Assembly (NCBI RefSeq): GCF_020520425.1
Contig: NC_079489.1
Coordinates: forward strand, 16,640,001-16,704,000
From: Spinacia oleracea
Lineage: Eukaryota; Streptophyta; Magnoliopsida; Caryophyllales; Amaranthaceae
DNA length: 64,000 nucleotides
Direction of reading: 5' to 3'
Below the pieces are notes generated by a model, which saw only the letters and a list, made by a program, of their open reading frames with translations, had not been told where the DNA came from and searched no databases. Below are positions 51,301 through 62,300 of the stretch, one piece after another. The stretch's first letter is position 1; each line of letters begins with the position of its first letter. Made by a program: the position numbers and the translations under genes.

Positions 51301-53099
51301 ATGCGAGTGTATTTTAGCTCGTTGAACTCTGGATGTTCGCTTCTAGGTGATTCGATTTTCACACCCTAGTTGATCAGATCGAGAGGTGCTCGATGGAAGA
51401 GAGATGGAAAATCTAGCCCTTGATTTATTTATCTTTCAATGAAACATAGTTGTTGGAGATTTTTGAAGAAGGAAAAGCTAGAGACCCGGCAAACAAAAAA
51501 AGGTCTCTTCCTTTTCTTTTTCCTCCGAAGTCTTGTGGGTCCATGAAAAAGAAAAAGCTAGAGACCCGTTAAATTAAATAACAGATCTCTAGCTTCTTCT
51601 ATTTTATATTCTGCAAAAAAATTGTGGGCCCTCTAATAAATAAGAGACCCGTTAAATTAAGTAACGGGTCCCTTGCTTTTCTAATTTTATTTTTCCCACC
51701 TTATTTCACTCATTACAGATCCGTTATCTTTAATATTGGATCTCTTGTATTAAAGAGACCCGTTATCTCAACCAAAGGGTTTTTTCTTAAGGGTCTCTTT
51801 GCCCATTTTTGTAGTAGTGCTTCTTCACCTTCTTCTACACCTCCTTCTTCATCTTCCTCGTCTTCATAAACCTCCCTCACAACTATCTGATTAACTTTGC
51901 TACCCCTCTGAATGAAAAAAGAACATAAATGATGATGTAAAGAACACAAGACAGGAAAAAAAGAACATTCTTTATTTAAAACACAGCATTTATCTCTATT
52001 ATAATATAACATTAAGGTAAATAAAAAGATATACAAAAAGGGTAATGTGAAGTTTACCTTAAGTGCTGCAGTCTTTTTCAAAGTAACTCCATTCCCCTTC
52101 TTAGCATTTGGTGCAACTTTTTTTGTTGAAATTTTCTCAGCAGGCAACAAGCTCTTCTTCTTATGTGCCTCTTCCAATTCCTGCTTTACCTCTTTGATAA
52201 GATCGGGAAATTCTTCTTTCAGCAATTGACTTCTGTTGACCAAAACAATAGAACATAAGTAGTAAAAAAAAGTAAAACACAGAAAATAAAAAGAACACCA
52301 TTTATGTAAGTTACCTTGTCCTTTTCCTGTTTGGTATTGATTTCCTAGACTTCCCCTTTGCTTTTTCAGGTTCCTCACCAGCTTCTTCTCCGTCTGTTTT
52401 CTTTCTAGTAAAAACATAAATGCAAAAGTATGTTTAAGAAACGAAAATAACAACTACAATGTAAATATGAAATAGTATTAACAAACACAGATGATACCTC
52501 AAAGTAATTTTTAAGTTCGTTTTCTTTTCTTTTCTTTCTGGTTCATCCAGCTCTTCTGGAACTTTTACCTCAGCCTCCTCTTTTTTAGGTTCTTTCACTT
52601 CTTCATGCACTTTTACTTCATGCTCTTTCTTTTCAGTTTCTTCCTACTTTTCAGGATCTTTGCTGGAATTTTTTTGTCCTTCTCCACCCTTCTTTTTTTG
52701 TTCAATCAGATCCAGCTGCTTTTCCTGTTGTAGCAGCTTTTCCTGAAGTGCTTGCACCATCTTCTGTTGTTCTTGCAATGCTTTCCTTTGTTTGGAAAGT
52801 CTATAATGAAAAAACATATGTCATGAAAAAAAGAACAACACCAAAAACACATGTTATGAAAAAAGAACAACAGAAAAATGTTTGAAATAACACATGTAAT
52901 GGAAAAAGAACAACATGTCGTGTACAAAAGAACACAGCTATGCTTTTGGAAAGAACACATATTATGAAAAAAGGAACAACACAAAAAACAAGTGCACAGT
53001 TCTCATCCTGCACCCTTGTACAATATCTTATTCATCTGATTTTTTTATTTTTTCATATACAATATATAAATAATGTTTGTCCTCCATATTCTCATTCAT

Positions 53100-54110
53100 T
53101 CATCATTGCATAATTTTAGCAACACATTTTAGAGAGAGAAAAATGAGAGGTTTTATTTTCTCTCAACAGAAGAGAGAATTTAAGAGAGAGAAAGAGTGAA
53201 ATGCGATTATTTTCTCTCCAACTTTTCGCATTATTGTTCCTGTTTTTTTGAGAATTAGTGAATTAATCAGAATACTAATTCTCAGGAGATGAAAAAATAC
53301 AATTTGCTAATTTTCGTAGAAAGAAAATTGAAGGAAATAATGAAATTCAAGAGGATTGTGATCATTTGCTGAGGATTTATGTTGATGTTGTTGATAAATG
53401 TTGTTCAACTGTTGATCAAGGTATGCTTATATGTTCCTTTTCTTATGTTCTTTTTATTAAGTGTTCTTTTACTGTGTGCTAACAGTTTTAGGTTTGTCTT
53501 TTAAATGTAGATGGTTTGTTCTTTTATCCGTGATTGATTGTTCTTTTTTTTTTAAATACATTTAAGAACAAGTAAAAAGAACACCATCTCATCAAATCTA
53601 AGCACATTGTTCTTTTTAATTTTCATTGATTGTTCTTTTAATGCCTAGTGATCTTTTAAGTAGACATGGACTGTTCTTTTCTTCTAGATGCATAGTTCTT
53701 TTTAAGCCTACATTAATACTGTACTGTTCTTTTGAGTGTACATTGGTTGTTCATTTGAGTCTACATTGATTGTTCTTTAAACCTGCACAGTTGGTTCTTT
53801 TAAGTTTTTATAGATAAGAACATAGATAAAAAAGAACATAGATCAAATTCAATAGATAAGAACAAAATTATAGATCTAGGTTTAAGTTCGTCAAAATTGT
53901 ACTGTTCTTTTTAGTCTATTTGTTGTTCTTTTAACCTGGGCGAATTGTTCGTCAAACAGTAGGGCTAATAAAAAGAACAGACAGTAAATAAATAAAAGAA
54001 CATAGATCTACTTATTTAATTTAAATTTCCACTGTTCTTTTGAGTTAACATTCGTTGTTCTTTTAAATCTATACCATTGTTCTTCTAAGTGTATGATTCA
54101 GTGACTTAAA
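53100..54110 (+). other. Orphan 5'-gene-like segment plus GTTCTTTT tract
   Basis: Within the protease gene's second or third intron, the + strand has a leader-like AGAGAGAG region (53130-53230). An open stretch (DEKIQFANFRRKKIEGNNEI...) then ends at a GTATGC donor-like site (~53420). GTTCTTTT words follow in + orientation, opposite to the surrounding gene. The layout copies that of the transposase gene's 5' end, but the sequence differs. It may be a remnant of another related MULE gene. Confidence 0.45.
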
Positions 54111-54859
54111 ATACATTTAAAAAAAACATAAATGTAGATCTTCTTTTAAATTCGTTAAAAAATGTATTTGGTTTCGTTATTGTAATTAGAACATTAAGGA
54201 AAACAAAAAGAACAAACAGAAGGTGTAAATGAACCAAGGTTTTTGTTTAAAAAATCCACTTACTCGCTCTCTTCTTCTTCTTCCGTTTCTGAAACTTCTT
54301 TGTTGATATCTTCCAACAAATCCGCATCAATTGTTGGTGTAATTTCTTTCTCTTTCTTCTTTTTGTTTCTTAAGTTCAATAAAGTCGTTGTCAAAGGAAC
54401 ATCATCCCTTCAAATGAAATTTTATAGAAAATTAAAATTCATGGGAAATTCTCTAAAAATTAAAATTAAACTGAAATTCAAGAAATAGAAAAGAAAAATA
54501 AAGTTGAATTCTTACTCAATAGAACATTTCGCATCAACTTCTTCTCCTTTTTTCGATTTCCCCATTTTCAATTGTTAGGGTTCAAGTTTTTGTAACCAGA
54601 TTATCACTTCCAAAAAACAAATTGGGGAAGTTTTTAGAGTGAAAATAGTAGAATTCCAAATTGGGGAAGTTCGGATTTGCAAGAATTTGAAAGGTTTTGC
54701 ACTGTTTTTTTGATTGTTGGTGAGTGAAGGTTTTGCATGTAGGTTGAGTGTGAAAATGAAAATAAATGTCGCATTCAATGATGTATTTATATATGATAAA
54801 TTGAAGAGAGAGAAAATAACTGCTACAGTATTTTCAAATTTAAACTTCCTTTTTTTTTT

Positions 54860-55750
54860 GTTGTTCTTTTCGTCCGCTCTTTTGTTCTTTTGGCCTATAA
54901 GTAAAGAAAATGATGTTCGTTTGAGTCTCCTTTGTGTTCTTTTTATTATCTGTTGTTAGTATTTTTAAATTTGTTTTTTATTACTGTTTTTACTTAAATT
55001 ATATTTTTTTATTTTTTTTATTTTAAACAGTAATCTATTTTTTAATTTTTTAAAATACAAAATGAAAGACAAGTAACTTATTTAATTTTTTTTTTATTAA
55101 AAGATTTTGAGGAGAGAGAAATTAACTGCCACGTTTTATGTTTTCATAGGAAAACTTCTGTTTTGCGGTTTTTTTCTTGCCACGTTCATTATTTCAATAA
55201 AAAACTTCTGTTTGGCGGTTTTTTTCACTTTTTAACGTTTTTGTTGTTCTTTTCGTTGGTTCTTTTGTTCTTTTGTGCTTCTGGTGTTGCATTTGCCATG
55301 TTCTTTTTAAAAGTGCAGAGAAATCGTTCTTTCCTTGTTTTAACCTTTCTGGTTTTTAATATGTTTGTGTTTTTCTTTTTTTCTTTTTGTTCTTTTCCTT
55401 TACTTTCTGATCTTCTCTCATTTTAGTGTATTATGTTCTTTTACGTGTTTTAATCTTTTTGGTTTTTAATATGATTGTTCTTTTCTATTTGTTCTTTCGT
55501 TTAATTGCTGATGTTCTTTCTTTTTAGTGTTTTATGTTCTTTTACGTGTTTTTACTTATTGTTCTTTTACGTGTTTTTACTTATTTGTTGTTTTAACCTT
55601 TTTTGGTTTTCAATGCTATTGTTCTTTCCTGTTTTACTTATTGTTCTTTTGGTTTAATTCTTGATGTTCTTTCTTTTATGTTTTTGTGTTCTTTTATGTT
55701 TTTTGTTGCTTTTTTATGTTTTTGCGTTTTGTTCTTATTTTTCTGCGTTT
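54860..55750 (+). repeat. Right-end GTTCTTTT tract of the MULE
   Basis: GTTCTTTT words on the + strand (for example ~54860-54950, 55245-55270 and 55430-55740) fill the region between the protease start and the right inverted repeat. It is upstream of the protease gene, and the motif is antisense to it here. Confidence 0.85.
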
Positions 55751-55754
55751 TGGT

Positions 55755-55803
55755 GCAGGTGCACCTAGATCTAGGTGCACGCGCCTGTACCATCCGCGCG
55801 TTG
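55755..55803 (-). repeat. Right terminal inverted repeat with perfect palindrome
   Basis: It contains a perfect 22-bp palindrome (55759-55780) centred on CTAGATCTAG, followed by GCGCCTGTACCATC and then the 9-bp target duplication. It is the inverted counterpart of the left end and is better preserved. Confidence 0.85.
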
Positions 55804-55812
55804 TGATAATTA

Positions 55813-56018
55813 TTAAGATTTTGTACATAGGGGTTGATAATTTATTAAGGTTTTGTGAGTTTGGCTCCGTTCTCTTCGTCTGATCTGGTCTGGTCTGGTC
55901 TGGTCTGGTCTGATTTTTCATTTTGCTGGTCTAGTCTGGTCTGGTGTGGTCCGGTTTGGTCTGGTCTAATCTGATCTGGTCTGGCCTGGTTTGACTTTTC
56001 TGAATATTATTATATACA

Positions 56019-56075
<57 letters not shown>

Positions 56076-56130
56076 GTAAGTAGACATGTATGATTAGAAG
56101 GTGATTTTGCACAAGCTTATACATTATGAT
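55813..56130. repeat. GGTCT minisatellite and (ATT)n microsatellite
   Basis: A degenerate 5-bp array of TGGTC/TCTGG units spans ~55880-55995. A near-perfect ATT run spans ~56020-56075. Both lie just outside the MULE's right target duplication. No coding region. Confidence 0.9.
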
Positions 56131-56262
56131 ATATGGCCCTGGGGAAGTGATAAATCCAAGGAAAATTTTACTTCTTCCAAGGAAATCCACATTTTTTTAA
56201 AGGTGATTTCCTTGGAAGAAGTGAAATTCTTCCTTGGATTTATCATTTCCCATGGCCCTGAG
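56131..56262. repeat. Hairpin-forming inverted repeat, ~50-bp arms
   Basis: The arm GGAAGTGATAAATCCAAGGAA...CTTCTTCCAAGGAAATCCAC is followed after ~12 bases by its near-perfect reverse complement. The arms end in GGCCCTGG and ATGGCCCTG. It looks like a foldback MITE. No target duplication can be fixed. It lies close to a PIF/Harbinger transposase remnant. Confidence 0.75.
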
Positions 56263-56519
56263 TTTGTTACATGTGGAAGTTTATTACCGTTATTGTTATA
56301 CCGGCAAAATTATTATTGTTATTGTTATCCTAATAATTTTTTATTGCAATAAATGTCACAACACTAATGATAAAAAAAAATTATTTAATAATTGTCTCAT
56401 AAAAAAATAAAAAATAATAAAGATACTAGAGAAAGCACAACAACTTCATTACTTGTTCTATGACATAAAAATGTAACTTAATTTTCAACTTGCATATTAT
56501 TATCTTCTTGCATGATTCT

Positions 56520-57590
56520 TGTTAATATGATTTTGTTCTTCGGATTGAATGCCAAATTCTTCTTGCTACCTTCGTTCGTACCTTTTCCATTTTTTTCTTG
56601 CGGTTGTCATCGAACATACTAATTCTTCTTGCGGTTGGTATATGGTATCTTGTATCTTTATCTTCTATTAAACTTAGGTATCCAAGAGTATTTGGATATC
56701 CGGAATCCACCAAATAATATTTCCCTTGAAAATAAAACAAAAATTGGAGATATAGAAAATATTGTTGGATTAACTTACACAAACTTATAACATGATATAT
56801 ACCTGTAGGTGGATGTGAGAATTTAAATTTTGGCTCCGGTAAACTGTGAATCCATACAGTTACATCGTGATCACTTCCCTTGAATCCCACATTAACAAAT
56901 GTGAATAGTCTATCAAACGAACATGATGCAAAAACATTCCATGTTTTGCTCCCTTTTCTTCCACGAAATGCCACGCCTTCATTATCAGATATAACCGCAT
57001 TTATGTGAGTTCCATCTTTCGCTCCAACACAATCCTAAGTACACAATATTACATATAATAAGTATAATCGTCAATAGGAAAAAGAATAAGTAGATGATAA
57101 ACAAACTACATAGTACCTCAAAAAGGGCCAGTACTTTGAGTTGTTTGCTATTTTTTCGGGATACTCGTTCAAATGTTGAAATGGTTTGATAACCTCTACA
57201 GACATACTAATAAATGCTTCTAGTGCACATGAAAATAATTGTTGATAGTATCCAAACCATGTTAAAATTTATCAGCTGTTACGCGATATGAGACTCCGTG
57301 TGCCATCATCCATAAGGCAATACCTAGTTGCTCCGCAATTGCTATGAATCTACCATATGATAATAACTTTTTGTCCTCTACATACTTGATTAGCTTGATA
57401 ATATATCTCCATCTAATCTTATTTGTTCTTTGCATAAATCGGAATGTGTGTACAATAGTCTATTTATAAAATCGCTACCTTGTTCTCCCCCAACCCTCAA
57501 AGGCCGCCTTTTAAGCGGTGTAAGTAGTTTCTTTAACTCTTCTAACGCAATGATCATTGAACAACTTCGAACCACGTCGATATTCATTCT
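56520..57590 (-). pseudogene. PIF/Harbinger (HARBI1-like) transposase remnant
   Basis: Minus-strand reading gives DCVGAKDGTHINAV (~57034-56990, first catalytic Asp), FRGRKGSKTWNVFASCSFDR (~56970) and GSDHDVTVWIHSL. KYYLVDSGYPNTLGYLSL (~56720, second Asp) and RYHIPTARR follow. The 3' end departs from the family, and the third catalytic acid (the usual TIEQTFG block) is absent. An intron-like gap splits HPPTGIYHV from GKYYLVD. The upstream part (57390-57587, ELKKLLTPLKRRPLRVGGEQ) is followed by a stop-ridden stretch. A DDE nuclease family member, clearly inactive. Confidence 0.82.
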
Positions 57591-58133
57591 ACATTATAAC
57601 ATGAACAATACCATTACTTCATATAAAACATATTATAGATAGATGAATCAATAAATAAATTTAATTAGACATGTACGTAAATTCAAACATTACACGACGA
57701 AGAATAAGATATACAACGTAGCATGTTTCAAAGAGATAGTTGTGAATATATGCGTCAATAACAAAAGAAATTCTATAGGAATGAATATATCAGAAGCATC
57801 TTCATCCTTCAATAATATTAACTTTGAGAGTTTCTGTTTAGGGGTAAGTATTAGTATAAAATCTTAATTTCCTTCACTTCTTAGTACTAGTTATAAATCC
57901 CTTAATGAAAATACTAATCATTTCTTAGTGTTGTTATGGATTTGTTTCGTGAAGACATGTGCGTAAATTCAAAAATTACACGATAAAGCAAAAGATATAC
58001 AACGTAGCATGTTCCTTTAAACTTTAATTAATTAATTAACTTCCTTCGTACTTCATAGACTATTGTCATTAAAAAGTTATATAAGTAGCATCATTACATT
58101 ACACCAAAATAGAGTACGCTAATTAAGGCTTCC
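57591..58133. other. Intergenic DNA with a ~60-bp direct repeat
   Basis: ACATGTACGTAAATTCAAAC...GATATACAACGTAGCATGTT (57669-57729) recurs with a few changes at 57954-58013. Otherwise no feature is seen. Confidence 0.6.
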
Positions 58134-59125
58134 TGTGAGGGGGTCGAAAAAGCACGAGGCTAATGCGTGACCTCGTCCCTCGTGGGTGTGACGATTCTTT
58201 TTATTCAATCAAGTGTAATTGGATTTCCTGTGAGTTTACACCCAATTGACTAGTAATATAGGAGTCGCCATTCAGTTTTTAACGACAATGAGAAAAACTG
58301 ACAAAACCCGGTTATCCTGACATAAAGGGAGTGCAATTATGTTTGACCACGACGGCCGTAGGTTCCCTTGTGATCCCTGGTGTGGGGATCTCTCAACATA
58401 CACCCGCAAGGTAAAGATTGAGGGTTCGGGGGACTGTAACTATCGAGAGGAGTACTTCGCTCGTCGATAACTCCAGAGGCAGGATATCCTTACTAGTTCA
58501 GCATAAATAATTGAAGGGACATGCGTTAACTATGAAACTAATCTGAGTTGATTTTAGCAATATGCAACATATAATACTAGATCGATCGTGATTATCTGAT
58601 TTAAATAGTATTAAGGGACCTAGTATGATAATCCGATTTCCCAAAAATGTTATATTTGTCACTACTACAAAAACTAGCAAAGAGACCCTTCTGAAAAGGC
58701 ATAAGAGACCCTCTGAGAGGGGGTCTCTTTCTCAAAGGTCTCTTTGATAAAGAGACCCCCTCATATGAGGGGGTCTCTTTGTTAAAAATAATAGACCTCT
58801 TAAGTAAGAAAGGGGGTCTGTTATGTAAGGCGTGGGAAAATTAATTCAGAAGGGAAATGGACCTCATATCTAAGATATGAGGTCTCTTTGATCATTTCAT
58901 GGAGACCCACTAGGCAAGATAACAGGTCTCTTTGTTTATTTCACAAAGACCCACTAGGTAAGATAACAGGTCTCTTTGCAATTATATTTATTTTAAAAAA
59001 TAATAATAATACCCTGCATCTCTACAACTACATAAATATTTCCGCTGCTGCATACTAACTACTATTATTATGTTTCAATAATGCACTAAAAGTAAAACTG
59101 ACCAAATACTTTTATTAACAAACAA

Positions 59126-59699
59126 ATAAATAAAGGCAAATTTGCCAAAAAGGACCTTTTATAACTCAAATTTTGCGAGAAAGGACCTTATATAATTTTT
59201 TTTGTGAAAACACACCTTAAATTATTATTTTTTGCGATAAAGGACCTAAGGGAAGTTTCCGGCATTGATTGAGCTTTTCCGGTCATTGACTTGCACATGA
59301 GCAGCACGTGTGGCTTACGTTGGCTAAAGACATTGATTTTCCCGAGTCTTGAATTTTCAAACTTGACTTTATTTCGATTTTTTTTTTCAACTTTAGGTTT
59401 TAAAGCTTAGAATTTTGGAGGAAAATTGGGTGTGATTAGCAAAATAAAGTCACACGTGCTTCTCACGTGCAAGTCAATGGCCGAAAAAGCTCAGTCAATG
59501 CCGGAAATTTACTTTTGGTTGTCTTTCGCAAAAAAAAATTACATTAAGGTGTGATTTCACAAAAAAAAAATTATATAAGGTCCTTTCTCGCAAAAAAATT
59601 TACGTTAAGGTGTGATTTCACAAAAAAAATTATATAAGGTCCTTTCTCGCAAAATTTGGGTTATAAAAGGTCCTTTTTAACAAATCGGCCATAAATAAA
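59126..59699. mobile_element. Inverted-repeat MITE nested in the CACTA, 9-bp TSD
   Basis: The element 59135-59690 has ends GGCAAATTTGCCAAAAAGGACC and GGCCGATTTGTTAAAAAGGACC (inverted). It is flanked by ATAAATAAA on both sides; the flank is itself repetitive, so this is suggestive only. The arms share the TTTCCGGCATTGA and GCAGCACGTGTGGC blocks with 18710-19900, so both belong to one family. The right arm has duplicated units. No captured gene is visible in this copy. Confidence 0.82.
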
Positions 59700-59824
59700 T
59701 AAATAAATATTACATCAAAATCTTCTACAACTTGTGTCACAATAAAAACCTTCTACAAAAACAAATAATTTATGACTGGACATACTTTTAGACTTAAAAG
59801 TTTACATTTGTAAATCTAAAAGTT

Positions 59825-60106
59825 CTAGATATTGAGAAACTGTAATAAGATGTCTTCAATTAGAGGAATAAAACTTGAAGAATGAGCAACACCAATACCA
59901 GGCCTTCCAAGCTTTACATGCTTATGTGAAATAAAGAATGCCATGTAGTGGGAAATGAATTCGAGTTTTGACTTTGACTTGGTTAAATTTCTATCCGCCG
60001 TAGACACCATGATGCTTCCAACCACCTCAGGAACAATGATTATGTGCGTAGGTGAGTCATCACTCCTCAGTGGCTCGGGTTTCTCACCACGTGGAGCGTC
60101 ACATTT
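59825..60106 (-). pseudogene. Captured ribosomal protein S15 exon
   Basis: After a GAAACAG acceptor (60107), the minus strand encodes KCDAPRGEKPEPLRSDDSPT, then HIIIVPEVVGSIM and HVKLGRPGIGVAHSSSFIPL. This aligns with the C-terminal half of cytosolic RPS15 (APxGEKPEPVRTH, MIIVPEMIGSI, KHGRPGIGATHSSRFIPLK). The middle is diverged and the frame runs on to another stop at 59825. The fragment is non-functional and sits inside a CACTA element. Confidence 0.85.
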
Positions 60107-60359
60107 CTGTTTCAAAATAACAGAGATCCCGATAAATTTTCCAAAAAAACGCTTATAGACCGGTGTGAACCACACATTATTAGAGCACTGAGGCAGTAAG
60201 AAATATCATCAAGAGGGAAGATATACTCAGTTCAGACCATAGAAAATGCACAAGAATAGAAAAGCATGATTTCAGAAATGCGCAGAAATGCAACGCCTCG
60301 TAAGGATTACTGAATAAATACAACATTCTTAAAAGAAACTAATTATAGCATGGAAAATC

Positions 60360-62300
60360 AAACATGAAACAAAAAAATTGATGGCTTGCAGGTAATTGAT
60401 CCCAAAATAGGCCACAAGATTTCTACCAGAACAAACAAAAGAGAATCTAGAAACACATCAAACATATTATAGTTTAGCAATGGATGATCCCTATCCCCTT
60501 CATTCCCTTTCTGCCTCCCTCTCCTAAGTGAATCTATTAGAGTATCAGTCACTCTTGCGGTCCTGCCATTAGAGACCAGCAAATTTAAGGTAATCTATGT
60601 TTTTATCTTTAGTCTTGAGTCCCGACACTACAACACTGCTTGGATCTTGGATGTTAATTTGTTGTTTTCTCTTATTTTTTTTATTTCATTTCTTAGTACT
60701 AACAGTAAGTTTAATGCACTATTAAGTACCATTAAAACAAGAATACAAGAACCTAGTACTATCTAGTGATGTCTAATAATCTAACGCCATATATACTGAA
60801 TGTTTTAAAAAAAAATTATTTATTTTTTAGCCTTTGACCTAACTTTGGGTTAACTAGCCTAACTGCATTGTTGGGGTAAGTGGGTAATATACTAAAAGTA
60901 TAAAATCGGTAGTTGGATCTAATAATCAAGTAATTAGCGAATCTTAGTTTAAATTGTAATCAAGTAATGCCAACCAATCACATACACCAACCCCATGATC
61001 ACATGCTAATCATATCAACAACAGAAGCAACAAATCCTTCATTCTGGAATCACTACATGACTCTCAAGTATTGAACATCAAATCATTGAAAACCTCAATG
61101 AAGTTACAAAGATTAAAAGAGTAACCAGCAACCCCTGGTTATAAAGAATCAAAAGGATTCCTTCAAATAAAATGATCACACATCTGTTTCCAATACGATT
61201 AGAAAATTAAAGAAGTGATTTGACAAACCCAGATAAAACTATAAACTCAACAGAATGGTAAAGCATGTCACAAAATATTGTAGAACATCACAATTAAACA
61301 ACAAAAGTTGTTGCAAACGAAACATCTTATTCACAGAACTTGAAGTTCTAATCTTTAAACAGAATCACAATAGGCTGGAACCAACAATTTATGCCAACCA
61401 AACTAAAGTTTAAATTGTTCAAGGGATACTACTAGATTCACAAAGCATAATAGAAACCACAAGACATAAATCCTTTCAATCCAACACCATTGAAAGAAAA
61501 TTAGAGAGAGGTTCGTCTCCTCACCAAAATCATCATAAAACTCATCTACTATTCAATACCTTTCAACAACTCAATTTATAGATGCAAATAAACATAAATA
61601 AAATCACATCACATCAATTCACATCCGTCAGATCTAATCCCAAGTTTTTTCAAATCGAAATTAGAAGGGGTTCATCATCCCTCAAATAAATCCCGTTCAA
61701 TCTAAAAGCCAAATTGAAATAATAAGCAAAATATGAAATTTGAGAAAGGGGGAGGAGAGAAAAAAGAACTTGGACAAGATAAAGGCCTCCGGTCGCGGCG
61801 GCGGCTTTAATATCGGTTGTTTGAGGTCTCATTGTTGCCTTCAAAAATTTGAACATTCCATGAAGAGATAGAAAATTAGCTTCGCAGAGTCGTTACCGAA
61901 ACTTTCTTGAACTTTTCTTTTAGCTTGAGATTCATCCCTTGCTTTGTTAGCTGTTGTTTGAGCTCCGCGCCTTGACTCACCATACGAAACCCCCAAGGCT
62001 GATACACTTTTCAATGGAAAAATTGGGAACTATTGTATCAATTATAGTCGAAAATTGAAGGTTAGATTTCGAAAAATAGGGTTCTTTTATTCAATTTCGA
62101 TGAGCTGCAGAAATTGGTGATCTGCAAGAATATAAATTGGGGGTTTTTAATAAGAATAAAGGAGTGATAAGTTTGAGATGAATGAATTCGCTGCGAATTC
62201 AATTAGATCTGAAATTGAGGGACTGAGGTTTTATTTTCGCTGTACGAGGGAGAAAGAAGTAGGTTTTGGTTTCTTCATTTTTAAGGGAGAAAGAAGTATT
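60360..62300 (-). other. Interior of the second CACTA, gene-leader-like sequence
   Basis: A minus-strand segment around 61790-61860 (MRPQTTDIKAAAATGGLYLV) is followed by a donor-like site, and ~61870-62010 also looks exon-like. This resembles the 5' part of a captured gene, but I cannot name it. The rest is AT-rich intron-like DNA. Confidence 0.35.

Larger units (their letters stand above)
45442..51819. mobile_element. CACTA (En/Spm) element, non-autonomous, 6.4 kb
   Basis: It starts CACTACTACAAAAAATGGC and ends with the inverted GCCCATTTTTGTAGTAGTG. It is flanked by CTT on both sides (45439-45441 and 51820-51822), the 3-bp duplication expected of CACTA elements. Subterminal regions (45460-45880 and 51480-51810) carry many AAGAGACC/GGTCTCTT words, the usual transposase-binding arrays, in both orientations. 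No transposase is seen. The interior holds captured host gene fragments, mostly on the minus strand. Confidence 0.95.
39729..54565 (-). pseudogene. ULP1-like (C48) protease gene, interrupted by a CACTA element
   Basis: A minus-strand gene of ~19 exons runs from the ATG at 54565 (MGKSKKGEEVDAKCSIE; exon 54516-54565, then 54264-54407) to the stop at 39729. Coiled, Lys/Glu-rich N-terminal exons lie at ~52040-52800. A mobile-domain-like exon is at ~44700-45292 (LMMRFLRGIASNEPHDIRKQ...VYGIPIGG). Low-complexity Gln/Pro exons are at 42250-43745. The C48 core has WSGDHFYLIVIN (His, ~40425), VEIIDNL (Asp) and TDCGVYAMRHMETY (Cys, ~40010). ULP1 enzymes remove SUMO-like modifiers; what TE-borne copies do is unsettled. 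Defects: the CACTA splits one exon (51820-51910 joined to 45380-45441), and an in-frame TAG lies at ~52646. The oxyanion Gln five residues before DCG reads Arg. Confidence 0.8.
34387..55812. mobile_element. Large Mutator-like element (MULE) carrying a ULP1-like gene
   Basis: The element proper is 34396-55803, bounded by the identical 9-mer TGATAATTA at 34387-34395 and 55804-55812. Nine bases is the Mutator signature. The ends share an imperfect inverted repeat (GATGGTGCAGGCGTGTGCAC against GATGGTACAGGCGCGTGCAC). The length is 21.4 kb, or ~15 kb after subtracting the nested CACTA. It holds a FAR1-type transposase (+) and a ULP1-like protease (-), convergent, as in ULP1-bearing (Kaonashi-type) MULEs. 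Noncoding parts are packed with GTTCTTTT. The perfect target duplication suggests recent insertion, but both genes carry defects. Confidence 0.9.
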
